Origin: Cyclostephanos tholiformis
Lineage: Eukaryota; Bacillariophyta; Thalassiosirophyceae; Thalassiosirales; Thalassiosiraceae
Direction of reading: 5' to 3'
Length of the DNA stretch: 10,089 bases
NCBI GenBank assembly: GCA_036939975.1
Contig: JALLPB010001384.1
Span: 1 to 10,089, forward strand
This document shows positions 8,437-10,089 of the stretch, in pieces. The notes under the pieces were generated by a model. The model worked only from the letters and a program-made list of their open reading frames with translations. It made no database searches and was not told the origin of the DNA. The position numbers were made by a program, and so were the translations under genes. Position 1 is the first letter of the stretch, and every line of letters begins with the position of its first letter.

Positions 8437-9095
8437 CCCCATTGCCCAAGCTGCCTCCAGGAGAAGGAAACCTGCTCGCACATCCTGCATTGCCACCATG
8501 TGGGATGTGTAGAGGCCCTTCACCTCCTCACCATCTCTCTGTTGGAACAAAGAAGTGGACACTGACAACAATCTCTACAATTGCATAGTAGAGTACGCAC
8601 ACGGTCGCGGGGGAATCAGCATGAGCACATTATGCAGGAGAAAAGAAGAACCGTACAGGCTCATGGCAGAAGAACAAGACAAGATAGGATAGAGACTTTT
8701 CATGGAAGGCATGATCTCCAGGTGAATCAGGGGAATACAGCAGTTACATATGGTGGTAGAAGGCTCCTCAATCTCTCAGGAACAATGGGCAATGGGCTGA
8801 ATTGTGAAACTCTTGGAAATTACCCATGGCCAGTGGCTCCACCGATGCGTTCAGGTCCAAGACAAGCTACAGGGAATGAAAATAAGAATTGTTACGTCAG
8901 ATCAAGATCCAACAAGAAATGGGCGCCAAAAGCCTTCAAGAGGAGGACCAATATCTTTGTGAAATGAACCTTGCCAACCTCAAATCCAGCAGTGGGGAAA
9001 AACAGCACTACTGGCTCCTAGCAATCCAGGCAGCCAGAGAAGCCTACTCACTAAAAGGTAGCCAAAGGCCCGCGCTTCACCCCCACCCCCCATGA
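8437..9095 (+). pseudogene. C-terminal zinc-finger-like segment and tail of the retroelement
   Basis: DPHCPSCLQEKETCSHILHC contains C-x2-C at 8443-8454 plus a later Cys, His and Cys, the pattern of the zinc-binding segment at the C-terminus of many LINE polyproteins. Frame 1 stops at 8563-8565 (TGA). The sense continues in frame 2 from about 8550 with IVEYAHGRGGISMSTLCRR and KIG, then TAG at 8690 (probably a former Trp), RLFMEGMIS, TGA at 8723 and TGA at 8798. Frame 3 carries the end from about 8889 to 9095, including EEDQYLCEMNLANLKSSSGE and YWLLAIQAAREA. Decay is uniform, with no sign of a separate gene. Confidence 0.7.
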
Positions 9096-9345
9096 CACTA
9101 GGACAAAAACTCGACCCTTACAATTTAGGGTCCTGAGGCTTTCAATAGCCTATGATCCCCAGACCACGTCTGGAAGGAGAGTAGCCCTCTTACGCGGTCC
9201 TGACTGTGACACTGATGGCATTGGCCTCCTGGCGTATGAAGACTCCGATTTGGTTAAAAATGTCTAGGTTGTTGTAATACTCTTTACCTAATTTCCAAGT
9301 TGTTATTGTTCCCCTGGCCAGGTTATGAGCCCTATGATTCTTGGA
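9096..9345 (+). other. 3' region of the retroelement
   Basis: This is sequence between the last recognisable polyprotein codons and the terminal hairpin. Frame 1 is open from 9055 to 9264 (TRTKTRPLQFRVLRLSIAYD, then GPDCDTDGIGLLAYEDSD). Since it follows a C-run at 9081-9091, it could be a few further C-terminal codons displaced by a frameshift. After TAG at 9265 the region becomes AT-rich with no coding signal, consistent with an element 3' UTR. Confidence 0.5.
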
Positions 9346-9387
9346 GATGAGGCAAGCATTTTGAAAAGGCTTGCCTCATCAAAAAAA
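9346..9387 (+). repeat. Perfect 12-bp stem, 11-nt loop hairpin followed by A7, likely element 3' end
   Basis: GATGAGGCAAGC at 9346-9357 is exactly complementary to GCTTGCCTCATC at 9369-9380, with the loop ATTTTGAAAAG between them and seven A residues at 9381-9387. Some non-LTR elements end in a stem-loop recognised by their own reverse transcriptase plus a short A tail. The position, after the last polyprotein sequence, fits that role. The inverted repeat is certain; its role is inferred. Confidence 0.65.
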
Positions 9388-10089
9388 TGGTGAGGGACAG
9401 ACCAAGGGGGCCACGTGCGCAATACGCTGCAGCAGGGGCTCATTCAGCGTTAGGAGCACGTGGACCATGGTTGATGTAGGGGATAGTAGTAGTAGTGATT
9501 TTAGCGGACGGACGCAGCATAGTGCACCCCCCGCAGATCAGCATACATATTTATCACCCTGCCCACACCCGTCAGAGTGATTGCGCGGCCGCAGACGTCT
9601 GGATCGTCGAGACTCAAATAAATACGGGGGGGGTCATCACGGGATGACGACGAGGGAATCTGCTGTGCCTTTTTAATCTGACACATAGCCAACCGGAATA
9701 TTACGAAATGTTTTCTCTCGGGGGGGGGCGGTCGCGCCAACGATACAACACAGGGGGGCCGTGCCGACGGCAATACCGGGGCTACAATGGGCCAGCGCCG
9801 AAACTTGGGCGGCTCAATGTCCAACGACTGGGATGATGCCAGTGCACCACTCAGGGACGATGTGTTGGCACCCAACGTGGGGGTACGTTTTGGGGGACTA
9901 ACGGGGGGGGAACATACAATGGGCTACCTACCCGGCAACAGCCGATAATGTCTTTGCGCTAGCCGGGGGGGGAGGGGCGAACAACACAGCGATACTCACA
10001 CCACCAACAGAAATTACCCAATGGGCCGAAGAGGAGACGCAAAATGCAACGGCGCAATGCAATCATCCCCCCATACAGGCAGATACGCC
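9388..10089 (+). other. Broken protein-like reading frames of unknown origin (second element or gene start)
   Basis: I do not recognise a family. An ATG in a favourable context (ACCATGG, ATG at 9467-9469) opens MVDVGDSSSSDFSGRTQHSA to a TGA at 9578-9580. Frame 3 then reads SDCAAADVWIVETQINTGG into a G8 run (9626-9633). Frame 1 is open at 9682-9945 (NITKCFLSGGGGRANDTTQ, GGSMSNDWDDASAPLRDD), with a TGA at 9679 inside otherwise sensible sequence. Frame 2 takes over at a second G8 run (9903-9910) and stays open to the window end (TEITQWAEEETQNATAQ). The Asn/Thr/Gln/Asp-rich, low-complexity character and position after a dead LINE suggest the ORF1 or gag-like N-terminus of another retroelement, but this is a guess. 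A host gene with indel errors is possible. Confidence 0.35.
9412..9462. promoter_or_regulatory. Two CACGTG palindromes upstream of the ATG at 9467
   Basis: CACGTG occurs at 9412-9417 and 9457-9462, 45 bp apart, the second ending 4 bp before the candidate start codon. CACGTG is the core E-box/G-box bound by bHLH and bZIP factors. Two copies so close are suggestive, but the motif is short and no promoter is established. Confidence 0.2.

Larger units (their letters stand above)
4398..9387 (+). mobile_element. Degenerate 5'-truncated LINE-type (non-LTR) retrotransposon, EEP-RT-RNase H
   Basis: One collinear but broken polyprotein can be followed from about 4398 to 9095, then a non-coding or poorly coding 3' region, a hairpin and A7 at 9381-9387. 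The domain order is EEP endonuclease (C-terminal part), linker, reverse transcriptase, connection, RNase H, CCHC-like finger and C-terminal tail. This matches non-LTR elements with an apurinic-type endonuclease. ORF1 and the start of EEP are missing, as expected from incomplete target-primed reverse transcription. I count about twelve frame changes (near 4632, 4678, 4815, 4905, 5460, 5570, 6070, 6120, 6900, 7100, 8550 and 8890) plus in-frame stops at 4807, 5030, 5300, 5312, 5826, 6606, 6897, 7480, 7528, 7711, 8086, 8690, 8723 and 8798. I found no target-site duplication. The class is confident; the exact ends are not. Confidence 0.88.

Noticed and set aside
9346..9387. Hairpin plus A/T run as a bacterial rho-independent terminator
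   Set aside because: The window is eukaryotic, and the run is A on the strand that follows the element, with no upstream minus-strand gene to terminate. A LINE 3' end fits better.
4385..9400. Target-site duplication flanking the retroelement
   Set aside because: I compared sequence just before about 4398 with sequence just after 9387 by eye and found no convincing direct repeat. The exact 5' junction is uncertain.
9501..9875. 124-codon minus-strand ORF near the right end
   Set aside because: It would start with TTG, spans a poly-G run read as poly-Pro, and shows no domain. The plus-strand frames look more protein-like, though neither is certain.

Overview
The window looks like nuclear DNA of a eukaryotic microalga, most likely a centric diatom. 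The evidence is two eukaryotic genes, one with an 88-nt GT-AG intron; GC-rich coding sequence with Ser, Asp and Gly low-complexity inserts; and a long decayed LINE-type retrotransposon of an architecture I associate with diatom genomes. The organism is inferred, not proven. No tRNA, rRNA, CRISPR array or prokaryotic operon structure was seen.

Layout. (1) 64-2377, plus strand: a two-exon FAD-dependent, renalase/amine-oxidase-like oxidoreductase. It is intact except for one in-frame TGA at 541-543, at the position where the family's dinucleotide-binding Gly-Gly-Arg motif should carry Arg. (2) 2378-2675: a short convergent intergenic spacer. (3) 4364-2676, minus strand: an intron-free SGT1 homologue with TPR, CS and SGS domains. 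(4) about 4398-9387, plus strand: a 5'-truncated, heavily mutated non-LTR retrotransposon. The order is endonuclease/exonuclease/phosphatase (EEP) remnant, linker, reverse transcriptase, connection region, RNase H remnant, C-x2-C zinc-finger-like segment, C-terminal tail, 3' region, and a perfect 12-bp hairpin followed by A7. At least a dozen frameshifts and more than ten in-frame stops show it is dead. (5) 9388-10089: protein-like reading frames interrupted at G-runs, probably the beginning of another element or gene. I do not recognise them.

The two host genes are unrelated in function: a putative plastid or secretory flavoprotein and an HSP90/SCF co-chaperone. The most biologically interesting junction is the retrotransposon's truncated 5' end, which lies head-to-head with SGT1 within about 35-70 bp of its ATG. 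The SGT1 promoter and 5' leader may therefore now consist of antisense endonuclease-coding sequence. The second theme is poly-G/poly-C runs of 8-11 nt scattered through genes and element; several coincide with frame changes.
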